From assembly GCA_012719955.1 (NCBI GenBank), contig JAAXZI010000061.1:1-32930 (forward strand): 32,930 nt of DNA, given 5' to 3'. A program made the position numbers and the translations under genes. Position 1 is the stretch's first letter. Each line of letters starts with the position of its first letter. This DNA comes from Phycisphaerae bacterium. GTDB taxonomy: Bacteria; Planctomycetota; Phycisphaerae; UBA1845; PWPN01. This document shows positions 1 through 8,299 of the stretch, in pieces. The notes under the pieces were generated by a model that was not told the origin of the DNA, ran no database searches, and worked only from the letters and a program-made list of their open reading frames with translations.

Positions 1-34
1 CGACCCGCAACGCCTCCTTGCGTGCTTCACCCAT
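1..34 (-). CDS. Start of an unidentified protein, cut by the left edge
   Basis: Only the first 11 codons are present, reading MGEARKEALRV and then leaving the window. The ATG (complement of 32-34) is preceded at a normal distance by a GGAG ribosome site (GGAG, six bases, ATG), which is the reason for calling it a gene. It lies 66 bases downstream of the small exported protein on the same strand and could be co-transcribed with it. The product cannot be named from so few residues. Confidence 0.45.
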   Translation of the reverse strand, partial: MGEARKEALRV

Positions 35-100
35 TGGATTCTCCAGGTTTCAGCGGCTTGAGCTTCGTTTGCGCCTGTATTCACGGGGGAAATCGTCACC

Positions 101-448
101 TCAGTATACGCCGCCGCAAGTGTCATCTGGGAAATTCGGGTCTATCATGAACGGGCCCGAGTACAGAAAACCATTGGTCCGACTCGGGACGGTACCGTCG
201 GTTGTATAGTAGATCACCGCAGCGGGGTCACTTACGTAGATGTAAGCATCCTTCTGGGGACGCTGGAGGAATACGAAGTCTGCACTGAAGAAGGGCTTTC
301 TCGTCCGGTACTGTTCAAAGGCCGCCGCGCCGCCCGAGTCAGAGGCGGATCCGTCGGGCCATATCGGGCTCGTGTCCGGTTCTGAGCAAAAACTGCCGAG
401 GCAGACAGCCAGCAATGCGATCGTGAGTCCTCTTGCCGCGCGCGTCAT
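101..448 (-). CDS. Small exported protein with chitobiase C-terminal-like motif
   Basis: A 115-residue protein. The ATG at 448 is chosen because GGAG stands six bases upstream; the frame stays open further upstream but without a comparable site. The N-terminus (MTRAARGLTIALLAVCLGSF) is a Sec signal peptide with a Cys at its end, though not a standard lipobox. The second half carries IYYTTDGTVPS followed by LYSGPF, which is the signature of the chitobiase/beta-hexosaminidase C-terminal (CHB_HEX_C) fold found as an accessory domain in secreted planctomycete enzymes. The protein stops shortly after this motif, so the domain may be short or truncated. No catalytic domain is present. An envelope or secreted location is likely; the function is unknown. 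Confidence 0.55.
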   Translation of the reverse strand: MTRAARGLTIALLAVCLGSFCSEPDTSPIWPDGSASDSGGAAAFEQYRTRKPFFSADFVFLQRPQKDAYIYVSDPAAVIYYTTDGTVPSRTNGFLYSGPFMIDPNFPDDTCGGVY

Positions 449-662
449 GACAATCTCCATACCAAGTAACCGAACCATCGAGGCCATTAGCGCCACCCGT
501 CCCCCACGCACTACTAGCTTTGGCTTCGCGAATTCCGCACCAACAGGCAAAAAATCTTCATTTTTCACCTGCTTCTCCCTTTGTGGTGAAGTGTCTTGTA
601 CTAAAATAGAGTTCGGCAGTCAAAGCGGGAGCTGCGAAGACTCTTGCCTGCGTTGGAGTTGA

Positions 663-878
663 TCATCTCCAGGTGACATATCTCAACCGCAGGTCGCCGT
701 ATGGTGCAAACCGGGCGAGGCGGTGGTCAGGATCAGGTCCGCGTGGGGTCAAGGAAGTCACACTAAACCGGAGGGCTCCCTGCCTCACCAGGGCCTCCAA
801 CGCGTCCTGAACGACGGCTTCGCTCGTCTCCAACTCTGCGGGCTTGATGTCCGCTCGCTATTGCTTTCCACTTGCTAT
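663..878 (-). pseudogene. Probable decayed small gene (start codon and one sense codon lost)
   Basis: A frame of 71 codons with good coding character (e.g. AELETSEAVVQDALEAL, then GALRFSVTSLTP) ends in TGA at 663-665. A very strong ribosome site, GAGGAGG (complement of 886-892), lies seven bases upstream of an in-frame ATA at 878, exactly where an ATG would be expected, and a TAG interrupts the frame at codon 7 (complement of 858-860). The simplest reading is a small gene that lost its start (ATG to ATA) and gained an amber stop. Expression from a TTG near 833 cannot be excluded. The product is not recognised. Confidence 0.3.
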
Positions 879-909
879 GCGGGGCCCTCCTCAATGTGTC
901 TGTATGACT

Positions 910-990
910 TCACCTGTGGAGGATGCCCCCGTTTTCATCAATTTCCACAGGATGTGAGTCTATCTCCATTCTGCGGCAATCTCTGTTCAT
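910..990 (-). CDS. Very short ORF with strong ribosome site
   Basis: A 26-codon frame (starts MNRDCRRMEIDSHPVEIDEN) is preceded by AAGGAGG (complement of 996-1002) with a five-base spacer, one of the best ribosome sites in the window. It sits directly upstream of the decayed gene on the same strand, with a similar GGAGGGCCC sequence before both. It could be a leader peptide, the first gene of a small decaying operon, or a remnant. Composition is not strongly coding and no family is recognised. Confidence 0.25.
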   Translation of the reverse strand: MNRDCRRMEIDSHPVEIDENGGILHR

Positions 991-1080
991 TGGGCCCTCC
1001 TTCTGTTACCCTGCGGACATTGAAGGGGGCCGGCTTCCGGGCCGGTCGCAAAGTGTAACCCGCAAGGAAGGATCCGTGAC

Positions 1081-2994
1081 ATGCAAGCCTACACCTGTCG
1101 ATTTGCAGTATGGGCGCCGGTTCTGGCGACCCTCTTGTCCGCCGGAATCAGGGGCTATGCGGCCGAACCCGTGCAGGACCGGTTCACACCCTTGCCGCCT
1201 CATGCGGTCCAGTTGAAAGGGTATTTGGATGACTACATCGAGAATTCGATTGTCCACTGGAATAAGGGAGTGGTGCCTTATGCCAGTCTCGTGCAGATGT
1301 TCCGCACCGGGCGGACCGTCTTTGCCCAGGGCGAAATGTGGGGTAAGGCGGTGCGCTCCGGATGCATGCTCTACCGGTACACGCAGGATCCTGAGCTCAA
1401 GCGCATCCTCCAGAAGACCGTGACCGACCTGCTGACAACCCGGCGGGCCAACGGCAGCATCAGTTGCTCGGAGGTTTCCAAGCAGCCCGACGGGCCCGGT
1501 GGAGACCTGTGGGAGCGCAAGTATGTGCTCCTGGGGCTGGACGAGTACTACCGGCACGTGGAGAAAGACCCGGCCGTCCTCCAGGCCATGATCGACCAGG
1601 CCGACGCCACCATCGCCCAGATCGGACCGAGCCCGAAGGTCAGCATCCTCGACCAGGGCTGGAGCCCCAACCACATCGAGTCCAGCACCATCCTCGAACC
1701 GATCATGCGTTTGTATCGCCTGACTGGCCGGCAGAGTTATCTTGACTTTGCCACGTACATCGTCCAGGAGGGCGGCGCCAAGGGCTACAACGTCATCCAG
1801 GAGGCGCTGGACAACAAAGACCCCGCCAGAATCGGCGGACCCTACCCGAAAGCCTATGAGATGATGTCCCTGTTCGAGGGGCTCGTCGAATACTACCGCG
1901 TGACCGGCGACGAGCGCTGGAAACGGGCCATCCTTAATCTCTATCGCAACATCCAGGAAAAGGAAATCACGATCATCGGCAATGGCGGCGGCGATCAGCC
2001 TTACCACCCGAACGTCCTCGGCGAGGCCTGGGATTACACCGCCCTGGAACAGACCAACCCCAGCATCACCCGCATGATGGAGACTTGCGCGGGCGTGACC
2101 TGGCTGAAGCTGTGCAGCCAGATCCTGCGGTTGACCGGCGATCCGGCGGCAGTCGATGCGATTGAACGCTACACCTACAACGGCCTCATCGGGGCCATGA
2201 AGCCCTCCGGCGACGGCTTCAGCTACGTCAACCTGCTCAACGGCGTGAAGACCAACCCGGAGGGCTGGGGCGCCACCATCGACAACGTCTACGTGACCTG
2301 CTGCAATCTCAACGGGCCGATGGGGTTGGCGTACCTGCCGTTCGTCGCGGTGATGAATTCCAAGACCGGCCCGGTCGTGAACCTGTATAACGCCGGGACG
2401 GCCACCGCCCCGACGCCGGCCTCGCGATCCGTCCGCTTGGACCTGGTCACGGATTACCCCCTGTCGGGTTCCATCGTCGTGACGGTCACGCCCGAGGCGC
2501 CCGAGGATTTTACCCTTCACCTCCGGATTCCCGCCTGGAGCACGCGGACCGTTCTGAAAGTCAACCGCGAAACGATTCGCGCGACTCCCGGCACGTATGC
2601 CGAGATCCGTCGAACCTGGTCCGCCGGCGACAAGGTCGAGCTGACGCTGGACATGCGCTGCCGGGTGATCGATGCGCCCCGGGGCAGCAATCGGGCCGGC
2701 GACAACCATCAGGCGCTGATTCGGGGTCCCATCGTGCTGGCCCGGGACGAGAACATCGACCCCGATTACAACCAGCCGGTTGAGATTATTTCGAAAGACG
2801 GCTACGTGGAGGTGGAGCCCGTCCCACCTGCGCAGAAAAGCACGCGCATGCAGTTCCGCGTTCCGATCCGGGGCGGCTTCATCCAGATGGTAGACTACGC
2901 CTCCGTGGACAATTGGACGGGTAAACACATATGCACCTGGCTGCCCAAACCCGTCCCCGGCAGGGCGAAGGCCGCCACCGCTGCCCCGCAGTGA
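1081..2994 (+). CDS. GH127-family (DUF1680) glycoside hydrolase, probable beta-L-arabinofuranosidase
   Basis: A 637-residue exported enzyme. Residues 1-28 form a Sec signal peptide ending in YAA. The body is the (alpha/alpha) barrel of DUF1680/GH127, followed by beta-sandwich domains from about residue 430. The GH127 zinc-thiolate site is visible: E334 and C336 in METCAG, and C407-C408 in VTCCN. In characterised members (Bifidobacterium HypBA1) these positions bind zinc, and the first of the paired cysteines is the nucleophile. The family releases L-arabinofuranose from plant glycans or glycoproteins. The start is supported by AAGGAAGG upstream of the ATG. It is followed 168 bases later by the CE15 gene on the same strand, which suggests a plant cell-wall locus. 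Exact substrate cannot be read from sequence; GH146 and related families share the fold. Confidence 0.88.
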   Translation: MQAYTCRFAVWAPVLATLLSAGIRGYAAEPVQDRFTPLPPHAVQLKGYLDDYIENSIVHWNKGVVPYASLVQMFRTGRTVFAQGEMWGKAVRSGCMLYRYTQDPELKRILQKTVTDLLTTRRANGSISCSEVSKQPDGPGGDLWERKYVLLGLDEYYRHVEKDPAVLQAMIDQADATIAQIGPSPKVSILDQGWSPNHIESSTILEPIMRLYRLTGRQSYLDFATYIVQEGGAKGYNVIQEALDNKDPARIGGPYPKAYEMMSLFEGLVEYYRVTGDERWKRAILNLYRNIQEKEITIIGNGGGDQPYHPNVLGEAWDYTALEQTNPSITRMMETCAGVTWLKLCSQILRLTGDPAAVDAIERYTYNGLIGAMKPSGDGFSYVNLLNGVKTNPEGWGATIDNVYVTCCNLNGPMGLAYLPFVAVMNSKTGPVVNLYNAGTATAPTPASRSVRLDLVTDYPLSGSIVVTVTPEAPEDFTLHLRIPAWSTRTVLKVNRETIRATPGTYAEIRRTWSAGDKVELTLDMRCRVIDAPRGSNRAGDNHQALIRGPIVLARDENIDPDYNQPVEIISKDGYVEVEPVPPAQKSTRMQFRVPIRGGFIQMVDYASVDNWTGKHICTWLPKPVPGRAKAATAAPQ

Positions 2995-3162
2995 CCTGCG
3001 CGCCGTCTGGTGTGGCCGGGCGGCGTGCTCGACCCAAGGCAGGGAACCGGCCATTCCCGGTGCAACGCCCGGGAGGGCCACGGATGCACCGGTTTGCGTA
3101 CCGAACTCCGGGCCCATAGCATGACCATCGGTATCAGGCGATCAGACACTGGGAGGTGAATC

Positions 3163-5067
3163 ATGCGGATCATTTCACAGTACGGCAACCGGTTTGGGAT
3201 CTGTGCGACCGGCATTCTCATCTGCGCCGCCGCGGCGGCAGGGCAGATCCGGGCCATCCACTATGATGAGTCCAAGGTGCCCTCGTATACGCTGCCCGAC
3301 CCCCTGGTCTTGAACGATCGCGGCTCGGTCAAAGATGCCCGGACCTGGCGGGAGAAACGCCGGCCCGAAATCCTTGAACTGTTTCGCAGAGAGGTCTATG
3401 GCCGGACGCCCATCGGTCGGCCCGAAGGAATGACCTTCAAAGTCTTCGACGAGGACCGCAAGGCTCTGGACGGCAAAGCCACCCGCAAACAGGTCACCGT
3501 CTTGTTCACCGGCAAGGAGGATGGCCCCAGCATGGACCTGCTGATGTACCTGCCCAACGGGGTCAAGGGCCCCGTGCCGGTATTCCTGGTCCTGAATTTC
3601 CAGGGCAATCATGCCATCTGCTCCGATCCGGCCATCCGCCTCTCGCAGCGCTGGGTACGCGACAAGTACCCCGGCGTGGTGGACAACCGGGCCACCGAAA
3701 AAAGCCGCGGCGGGGCGGCGTCGCGGTTCCCCATCGAGCGGATCCTGGCTGCCGGCTACGGCCTGGCCACGATCTACTACGGCGACCTGGATCCCGATTT
3801 TGACGACGGCTTCAAAAACGGCGTGCACGCCGCCTTTGACAACTATCCCGAAGGCGACCGGCCGGGAGATGCCTGGGGCGCCATCGGCGCCTGGGCCTGG
3901 GGCCTGAGCCGCGGGCTGGATTACCTCGAAACCGACGCCGACGTGGACGCCCGGCGAGTGATCGTGATGGGCCACTCCCGGCTGGGTAAGACCGCCCTGT
4001 GGGCGGGGGCCCAGGATGAGCGGTTCGCGATCGTCATCTCCAATAACTCCGGCTGCGGCGGCGCGGCTTTAAGCAAGCGAGCCTTCGGCGAGACCGTGGC
4101 CCGCATCAACGCCTCATTTCCCCACTGGTTCTGCGACAACTTCAACAAGTACAACGATCGGGAGCAGGATTTGCCCCTCGATCAGCACATGCTCATCGCC
4201 CTGATCGCTCCCCGGCCGGTGTACGTGGCCAGCGCCGAAAAAGACCGCTGGGCCGACCCCAAGGGAGAGTTCCTGAGCGCGCTGCATGCCGATCCGGTCT
4301 ACCGGTTGCTGGGTACGGATGGGCTGCCGGTCCGTGAGATGCCCGCGGTGGACCAGCCCGTGCACGGGACCATCGGCTACCACATCCGCACCGGCGTCCA
4401 CGACGTGACCGACTACGATTGGCAGCAGTACATCGCTTTCGCGGACAAGCACCTCAAGGCGGCCGGGAAAGGCACGGAATCTTCAGAGACAATCGCCTTG
4501 CCGCCGCCACAGACTTCCGGCGGAATGCCGTTGAACGAAGCGCTCGCCAAGCGGCGGACGATTCGAACTTTCGACAACCGCCCGCTTTCGCCCGAGCTGC
4601 TTTCGCAGCTTTGCTGGGCGGCCCAGGGTATTACCGAGCCTGGCCGGGGTCTGCGGACGGCCCCGTCCGCCCTCGCGAAGTACCCGCTGACCGTGTACGT
4701 GGCCGACGCCGAGGGCGTGTATGAGTATGAACCCCGGCCCCATGCCCTGCGCCGGGTGAAGGAGGTCTCGCCGGAACAGTTTCGTGCGATCATCGGACAG
4801 GGACCGGCCCGTGCCGCCCCCGTCTGCCTGCTGCTGGTGATCGACCTCGAGCGGATGCGCCCCCGGCCCGGCGATAAGTCCGAGCAGTTCGCGCTGCTGG
4901 AGGCCGGCCACGTGGCCCAGAACGTGCTGCTGCAGGCCACCTCTTTGGGTTTGGCGGCGATTCCTGTCGGCGGTGTCAATGACAAGGCCTTTGGCGAATT
5001 GCTGAGCCTGCCGCCCATGGCCCGGCCGGTGTATCTGCTGCCGGTGGGCTACCCGCAACGGCGGTAG
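3163..5067 (+). CDS. Exported glucuronoyl methylesterase (CE15) fused to SagB-type nitroreductase domain
   Basis: A 634-residue protein with a Sec-like signal peptide (residues 1-30, no twin arginine). Residues about 40-435 match carbohydrate esterase family 15: the nucleophile is S272 in GHSRLGK, followed by SNNSGCGG, and the likely catalytic His is H413 in the stretch [18 protein letters not shown]15 enzymes cut the ester between 4-O-methyl-glucuronate of xylan and lignin. From about residue 444 a second domain of some 190 residues begins in the same frame: LPPPQTSGG, then [26 protein letters not shown] and [20 protein letters not shown], all typical of SagB/ThcOx-type FMN nitroreductases. 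Domain order and linker look intact, with no sign of a frameshift. GGGAGG lies six bases before the ATG. An FMN enzyme fused to a secreted esterase is unexpected; its role is unknown. Confidence 0.85.
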   Translation: MRIISQYGNRFGICATGILICAAAAAGQIRAIHYDESKVPSYTLPDPLVLNDRGSVKDARTWREKRRPEILELFRREVYGRTPIGRPEGMTFKVFDEDRKALDGKATRKQVTVLFTGKEDGPSMDLLMYLPNGVKGPVPVFLVLNFQGNHAICSDPAIRLSQRWVRDKYPGVVDNRATEKSRGGAASRFPIERILAAGYGLATIYYGDLDPDFDDGFKNGVHAAFDNYPEGDRPGDAWGAIGAWAWGLSRGLDYLETDADVDARRVIVMGHSRLGKTALWAGAQDERFAIVISNNSGCGGAALSKRAFGETVARINASFPHWFCDNFNKYNDREQDLPLDQHMLIALIAPRPVYVASAEKDRWADPKGEFLSALHADPVYRLLGTDGLPVREMPAVDQPVHGTIGYHIRTGVHDVTDYDWQQYIAFADKHLKAAGKGTESSETIALPPPQTSGGMPLNEALAKRRTIRTFDNRPLSPELLSQLCWAAQGITEPGRGLRTAPSALAKYPLTVYVADAEGVYEYEPRPHALRRVKEVSPEQFRAIIGQGPARAAPVCLLLVIDLERMRPRPGDKSEQFALLEAGHVAQNVLLQATSLGLAAIPVGGVNDKAFGELLSLPPMARPVYLLPVGYPQRR

Positions 5068-5081
5068 GGTGGATGTCGGGG

Positions 5082-5175
5082 GGCGGGCAACTTACCCGCC
5101 GTTTTGAATCCCAACGGAGGACGGGCATCTTGCCCGCCTTTACGAGTCCGATGGAGGGCGGGCATCCTGCCCGCC
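5082..5175. repeat. Three tandem GGCGGGCA-n-TGCCCGCC palindromes
   Basis: Three near-palindromes of 19 bases lie at 5082-5100, 5120-5138 and 5157-5175 (core GGCGGGCATCTTGCCCGCC, with small changes), separated by 18-19 bases. The same motif recurs at 24342-24360, 24380-24398 and 25488-25506. They lie in the gap between the CE15 fusion and the next esterase and are not coding. They resemble dispersed REP-like palindromes common between genes in planctomycete genomes; each can form a short hairpin in RNA. Confidence 0.8.
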
Positions 5176-5203
5176 TTTCTGGAAAACGGGGGCGTTTGGT
5201 TTG

Positions 5204-5236
5204 GGAAACGGCCGGTACGGAGCCCGGCCGCTACGG
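5204..5236. repeat. 33-base dispersed repeat, copy 1
   Basis: The 33-base element begins GGAAACGGCCGGTACGGAGC and ends GCCGCTACGG. It matches 25579-25611 at 31 of 33 positions, 20 kb away, and in both places it sits close to the GGCGGGCATCTTGCCCGCC palindrome. This shows a composite repeat rather than chance GC-rich sequence. A weaker relative (CCCGGCCGCTGCGG) follows at about 5269-5282. Confidence 0.75.
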
Positions 5237-5311
5237 GAGGGGGGATAGCGGAGAATTGGTGGTCCGAGGCCCGGCCGCTGCGGCGGTGCGTTTTTTCAGG
5301 AGGTTAAGCAC

Positions 5312-6439
5312 GTGCATCCCTTCTGGTTCGTGGCAGGTCTGATCATCCCTTTCGGCGCGGAACCCAAGGCCCCGACCACCCGGCCGGAGTTTGAGCCTGC
5401 CCCGGTGCGTTCGACCTGGGAGGATCTCACCGCCGGCGTGCGGACGCGGGACGAGTGGCTGGAACGCAAGGAGCGGATCCGCCGGCAATTCCTTGAACTC
5501 ATTCGCGACGATCAGAAGCCGGCCAAGCCGCCGCTGGACCTCCAGGTTCACGAGAGCGTTGACGTGGAGGGGCTCTACACGCGGAAGCTGATCAGTTACA
5601 ACGTCGAGGCCGACGAGCGGGCCCACGCCTACCTGGCCATCCCGCACGGACTTACCGGCAAGGCCCCGGGCATGGTCGTTCTGCACGGCACGTTCGCCCA
5701 GGGCAAAGACCAGGCCGCGGGTCTGGTGGATAACCCCGACAAGGCCTACCTCGACCACCTGGCCCGCCGGGGTTACGTGGTGATCGCCCCCGAGCATTTC
5801 GTGTCCGGCCACCGCATCCCGCCGGAGGGGCCTTACGTCACAAAACGCTTCTATGAAAAACACCCGGAGTGGACGGCCATCGGCAAGTTCACCTATGAGC
5901 ATTCCATCGCCATCGACGTGCTTCAGACGCTCCCGGAGGTGGACGGCGAACACATCGGGGCCATGGGCCACTCGCTGGGCGGCCAGGGCACGCAGTACCT
6001 TGCCGCCTACGACTCCCGGGTGAAGGCCGCCGCGTGCAACTGCTCCGCGCCCACCTTCCGGCACAACCCCCGGGTGCTGGATTGGTCCCGCGACCGCTGG
6101 TATATCTACCTCAAGCACCTCCGCCCTGGCCTGCTGGAGGGCAAGCTCCCGCCTATCGACACGCATCACATCGTGGCCCTGGTGGCCCCGCGGCCGTTCC
6201 TGGACCTCTCCGGCCTCAACGACGGCAACCCGCTCACCCAGCGCCAGCGGGTGCTCATGAATCTGGAGATCATGCGCGCGTATGAACTGGAGGGCGTCCC
6301 GGCCAACTTCGCCTTCTACGTTCATGGCCGGGGGCACTCAGTGGCCTACGAATCCCGGGCGCTCATCTACGCCTGGATGGACGTGCACCTGAAGCCGCCC
6401 GCTGTCACGCAGAGCCGGCTGGTCAAGCAACCCGAATAG
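5312..6439 (+). CDS. Exported alpha/beta hydrolase, dienelactone-hydrolase/acetyl-xylan-esterase-like
   Basis: A 375-residue protein that starts at GTG 5312, eight bases after AGGAGG; no ATG is better placed. A short hydrophobic leader (FWFVAGLIIPFGA) suggests export. The alpha/beta hydrolase core is clear: VVLHGTF (strand and oxyanion region), nucleophile S221 in GHSLGG, acid D304 in SGLNDGNP and H342 in GRGHSV. The layout, with a long N-terminal extension and an APRPFLDLSG stretch before the acid, is that of the secreted esterases (Abhydrolase_7, CE7-like) found in planctomycete sugar-degrading loci. It lies 244 bases after the CE15 fusion on the same strand. Deacylation of xylan or another plant polymer is the likely role; the acyl group is not predictable. 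Confidence 0.75.
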   Translation: MHPFWFVAGLIIPFGAEPKAPTTRPEFEPAPVRSTWEDLTAGVRTRDEWLERKERIRRQFLELIRDDQKPAKPPLDLQVHESVDVEGLYTRKLISYNVEADERAHAYLAIPHGLTGKAPGMVVLHGTFAQGKDQAAGLVDNPDKAYLDHLARRGYVVIAPEHFVSGHRIPPEGPYVTKRFYEKHPEWTAIGKFTYEHSIAIDVLQTLPEVDGEHIGAMGHSLGGQGTQYLAAYDSRVKAAACNCSAPTFRHNPRVLDWSRDRWYIYLKHLRPGLLEGKLPPIDTHHIVALVAPRPFLDLSGLNDGNPLTQRQRVLMNLEIMRAYELEGVPANFAFYVHGRGHSVAYESRALIYAWMDVHLKPPAVTQSRLVKQPE

Positions 6440-6450
6440 GGCAGAAGAAT

Positions 6451-6527
6451 AAAAACCGCAGATGCACGCGGATGAACGCAGATCAATTCTTCATCTGCGT
6501 TTATCTGCGTGCATCTGCGGTTGTTTT
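6451..6527. terminator. Long inverted repeat between convergent genes, likely two-way terminator
   Basis: The left arm (6451-6483) and right arm (6493-6527) pair over about 30 bases with two mismatches and a nine-base loop. A run of A precedes the left arm and a run of T follows the right arm (GTTTTT), so a transcript of either strand ends in a hairpin plus U-run. The arms contain CCGCAGATGCACGCGGATGA and its complement, a repeat family commonly seen between genes in planctomycete and verrucomicrobial genomes. The flanking genes converge on it. Confidence 0.7.
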
Positions 6528-6556
6528 TGAACTCTCCGTGTCCTCTACGGTTCAAC

Positions 6557-8158
6557 TCATTCTTTGAACTGAAACGCGTACAGATCCGCGTTCGTGATCG
6601 CGAAGCGCAGACGCACGGGTTTGCCCTCCAACGGCTTGACGTCGCTCTTGCCGCGCCAGACTACCGTCCGGTTGATGTCGTTGGCGGTGTGGATCAGATC
6701 GCACTGATCGAGCTTGTAGCCGTCGATGGGCTTGCCGTCCGCGTCCTGGATTTCCACCTGCACGATGCCGGTCGCCGAGGTGTCCACGTTCAGCACGAGT
6801 TTCCCGCCGGTGAAGGTGAGGAGGGGCGTGGTGAATTCTCCGCCGGTGTACGCTCCACGGATGGACACGAATCCATCCATGCGCAGCACCAGCCGGCTGA
6901 GGACAGCGATGTTCTGGTCGGCGCCCAGTCCGCCCTCGGTGAGCAGCCGCTTGTTGCGTTCGTCACGGTCCCAGCCGTGCAGCCAGTCGCTGGCCCGGTA
7001 GTACATGTAGAGATATCGCCCGCTCTTATCCGGCACGATGCCCCAGATGGTTCGCGCCGACGCCCAGTCGAACTCGCCCTTCATGCCCAGTGGGACGAAC
7101 GGCTGGCGGTCATAACGCTCCCAGGAAATTCCGTCCCGGCTGGCGGCAAACTGGGTATCCAGCGGCCCGGCATTGGTGGGCACCTCCTTGGGAAACTCCG
7201 GCAGCCGCCCGCCAATGTAGTGGTAATAGGCGGTCGGGAACATCAAATACACGTCCTGGGCCCAGGGGTACTTGATGGCCGCGCTCATGTAATAGTCCAC
7301 CACCGCCGTGTCGCCGTGCTTGAGGTCCTTGTCGTCGGGTTTGAGCACCGCGGGCATGTCCTGCACGACCGCGAAATCACCCAGGTGGTCTGATTCCGCA
7401 CGACCTACCGCCCGTCCCTGCGAGCCGGCCTCATTGACGTTCTTGCGCACGTAGCAGACGTACTTCTTGATGCGCTCGTCCCAGAAGACCACGTTCTGCG
7501 TATCGAGGTGATGGCCCCGGGCCTGCGGGCGGTAGGTGATCACGGAGCGATGAGTCAACTTCCAGTGGATACCGTCGCCCGAGGAGAAAATGTGTACGCC
7601 CGGCCCGATATCTTTATATAGCAGCGGCAGCCGGAAGCGCTCCTCCGGCGGGGCGTTGGGGTCGATGAAAACCATGCCGCCGTCCTGGCCAAGCGTATAG
7701 CCGGCGGCCCCGTGGCCGAACACGATGTTGTTGTTCCGGCTGCCTTCATACTCGATCAGCCCCAGCGCGGGCTTCTCCCAGTGGATGCCGTCGGTCGAGC
7801 GGGCGTAGCAGATGGAACCCGCCTTCTCGTCGATGTGCCACTGGACGCTGGCCATGCAGTGATACCACATGTGGTAGGTGTCGCCGACCTTCAGCACGCT
7901 GCTGTAGGGCCCGATTCCGCCCATTTCCCACTTGTGCTCGGGTTTGATGGTCCACTCCCCGGTCTTGACCGGCCGATGGACCACGTGCCGGACGTCCCGC
8001 GAAGCAGCCACGAAACGGTCGTCGAAGAGCAGTTGCCGCTGCGAACCCACGTTCCATACCCGATCGGTCGCCGGAGGCGCCGGCGACTGGGCCTGGAGGA
8101 CGGGGACGACTGTGGACAGCAGGATGGCGACAAAACCAGCCTTCACAAGTCTCTGCAC
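6557..8158 (-). CDS. Exported five-bladed beta-propeller protein, GH32/GH43-like
   Basis: A 533-residue protein starting at GTG 8158, seven bases after GGAG. Residues 1-24 form a signal peptide ending in LQA. Repeated blade motifs are visible: RQLLFDDRFV at the N-terminus, YHMWYHC followed by CYARSTDGIHWEKP, a second SSGDGIHWK, a third AASRDGISWERYD and YLYMYYRASD. This is the pattern of the GH32/43/62/68 propeller superfamily, and planctomycete genomes carry many such uncharacterised proteins. The C-terminal 100 residues look like a beta-sandwich (TFTGGKLVLNVDT, VQVEIQDADG). It converges on the esterase cluster, which supports a carbohydrate role. I do not identify the catalytic acid residues with confidence, so activity and substrate remain unknown. 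Confidence 0.7.
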   Translation of the reverse strand: MQRLVKAGFVAILLSTVVPVLQAQSPAPPATDRVWNVGSQRQLLFDDRFVAASRDVRHVVHRPVKTGEWTIKPEHKWEMGGIGPYSSVLKVGDTYHMWYHCMASVQWHIDEKAGSICYARSTDGIHWEKPALGLIEYEGSRNNNIVFGHGAAGYTLGQDGGMVFIDPNAPPEERFRLPLLYKDIGPGVHIFSSGDGIHWKLTHRSVITYRPQARGHHLDTQNVVFWDERIKKYVCYVRKNVNEAGSQGRAVGRAESDHLGDFAVVQDMPAVLKPDDKDLKHGDTAVVDYYMSAAIKYPWAQDVYLMFPTAYYHYIGGRLPEFPKEVPTNAGPLDTQFAASRDGISWERYDRQPFVPLGMKGEFDWASARTIWGIVPDKSGRYLYMYYRASDWLHGWDRDERNKRLLTEGGLGADQNIAVLSRLVLRMDGFVSIRGAYTGGEFTTPLLTFTGGKLVLNVDTSATGIVQVEIQDADGKPIDGYKLDQCDLIHTANDINRTVVWRGKSDVKPLEGKPVRLRFAITNADLYAFQFKE

Positions 8159-8299
8159 TGATGATCTCCTTGCACAAACTTCGTGGGGTTTGCGGTGGCC
8201 GACGTCCCTGCCGGCCGTTAATCCCGGCGCTCGGTTGCAGGGTGGATCTTACAATTCCCCCGCGCCGACGGAAAGTCCCCCTCTGCAAGCCTCGTGAAG

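Noticed and set aside
1006..3117. 703-codon minus-strand open frame opposite the GH127 gene
   Set aside because: It is the complement of a clear enzyme gene; the high GC third positions keep the antisense frame open. The same holds for the long frames opposite the other genes.
4490..4540. A frameshift or assembly join between the CE15 and nitroreductase domains
   Set aside because: Codon use and frame continue smoothly through the linker, and both domains keep their normal boundaries; no stop or internal start with a ribosome site is seen.
5068..5311. CRISPR array suggested by regularly spaced palindromes
   Set aside because: Only three copies, 18-19-base spacers that are not uniform in sequence type, repeats too short, and no cas genes.
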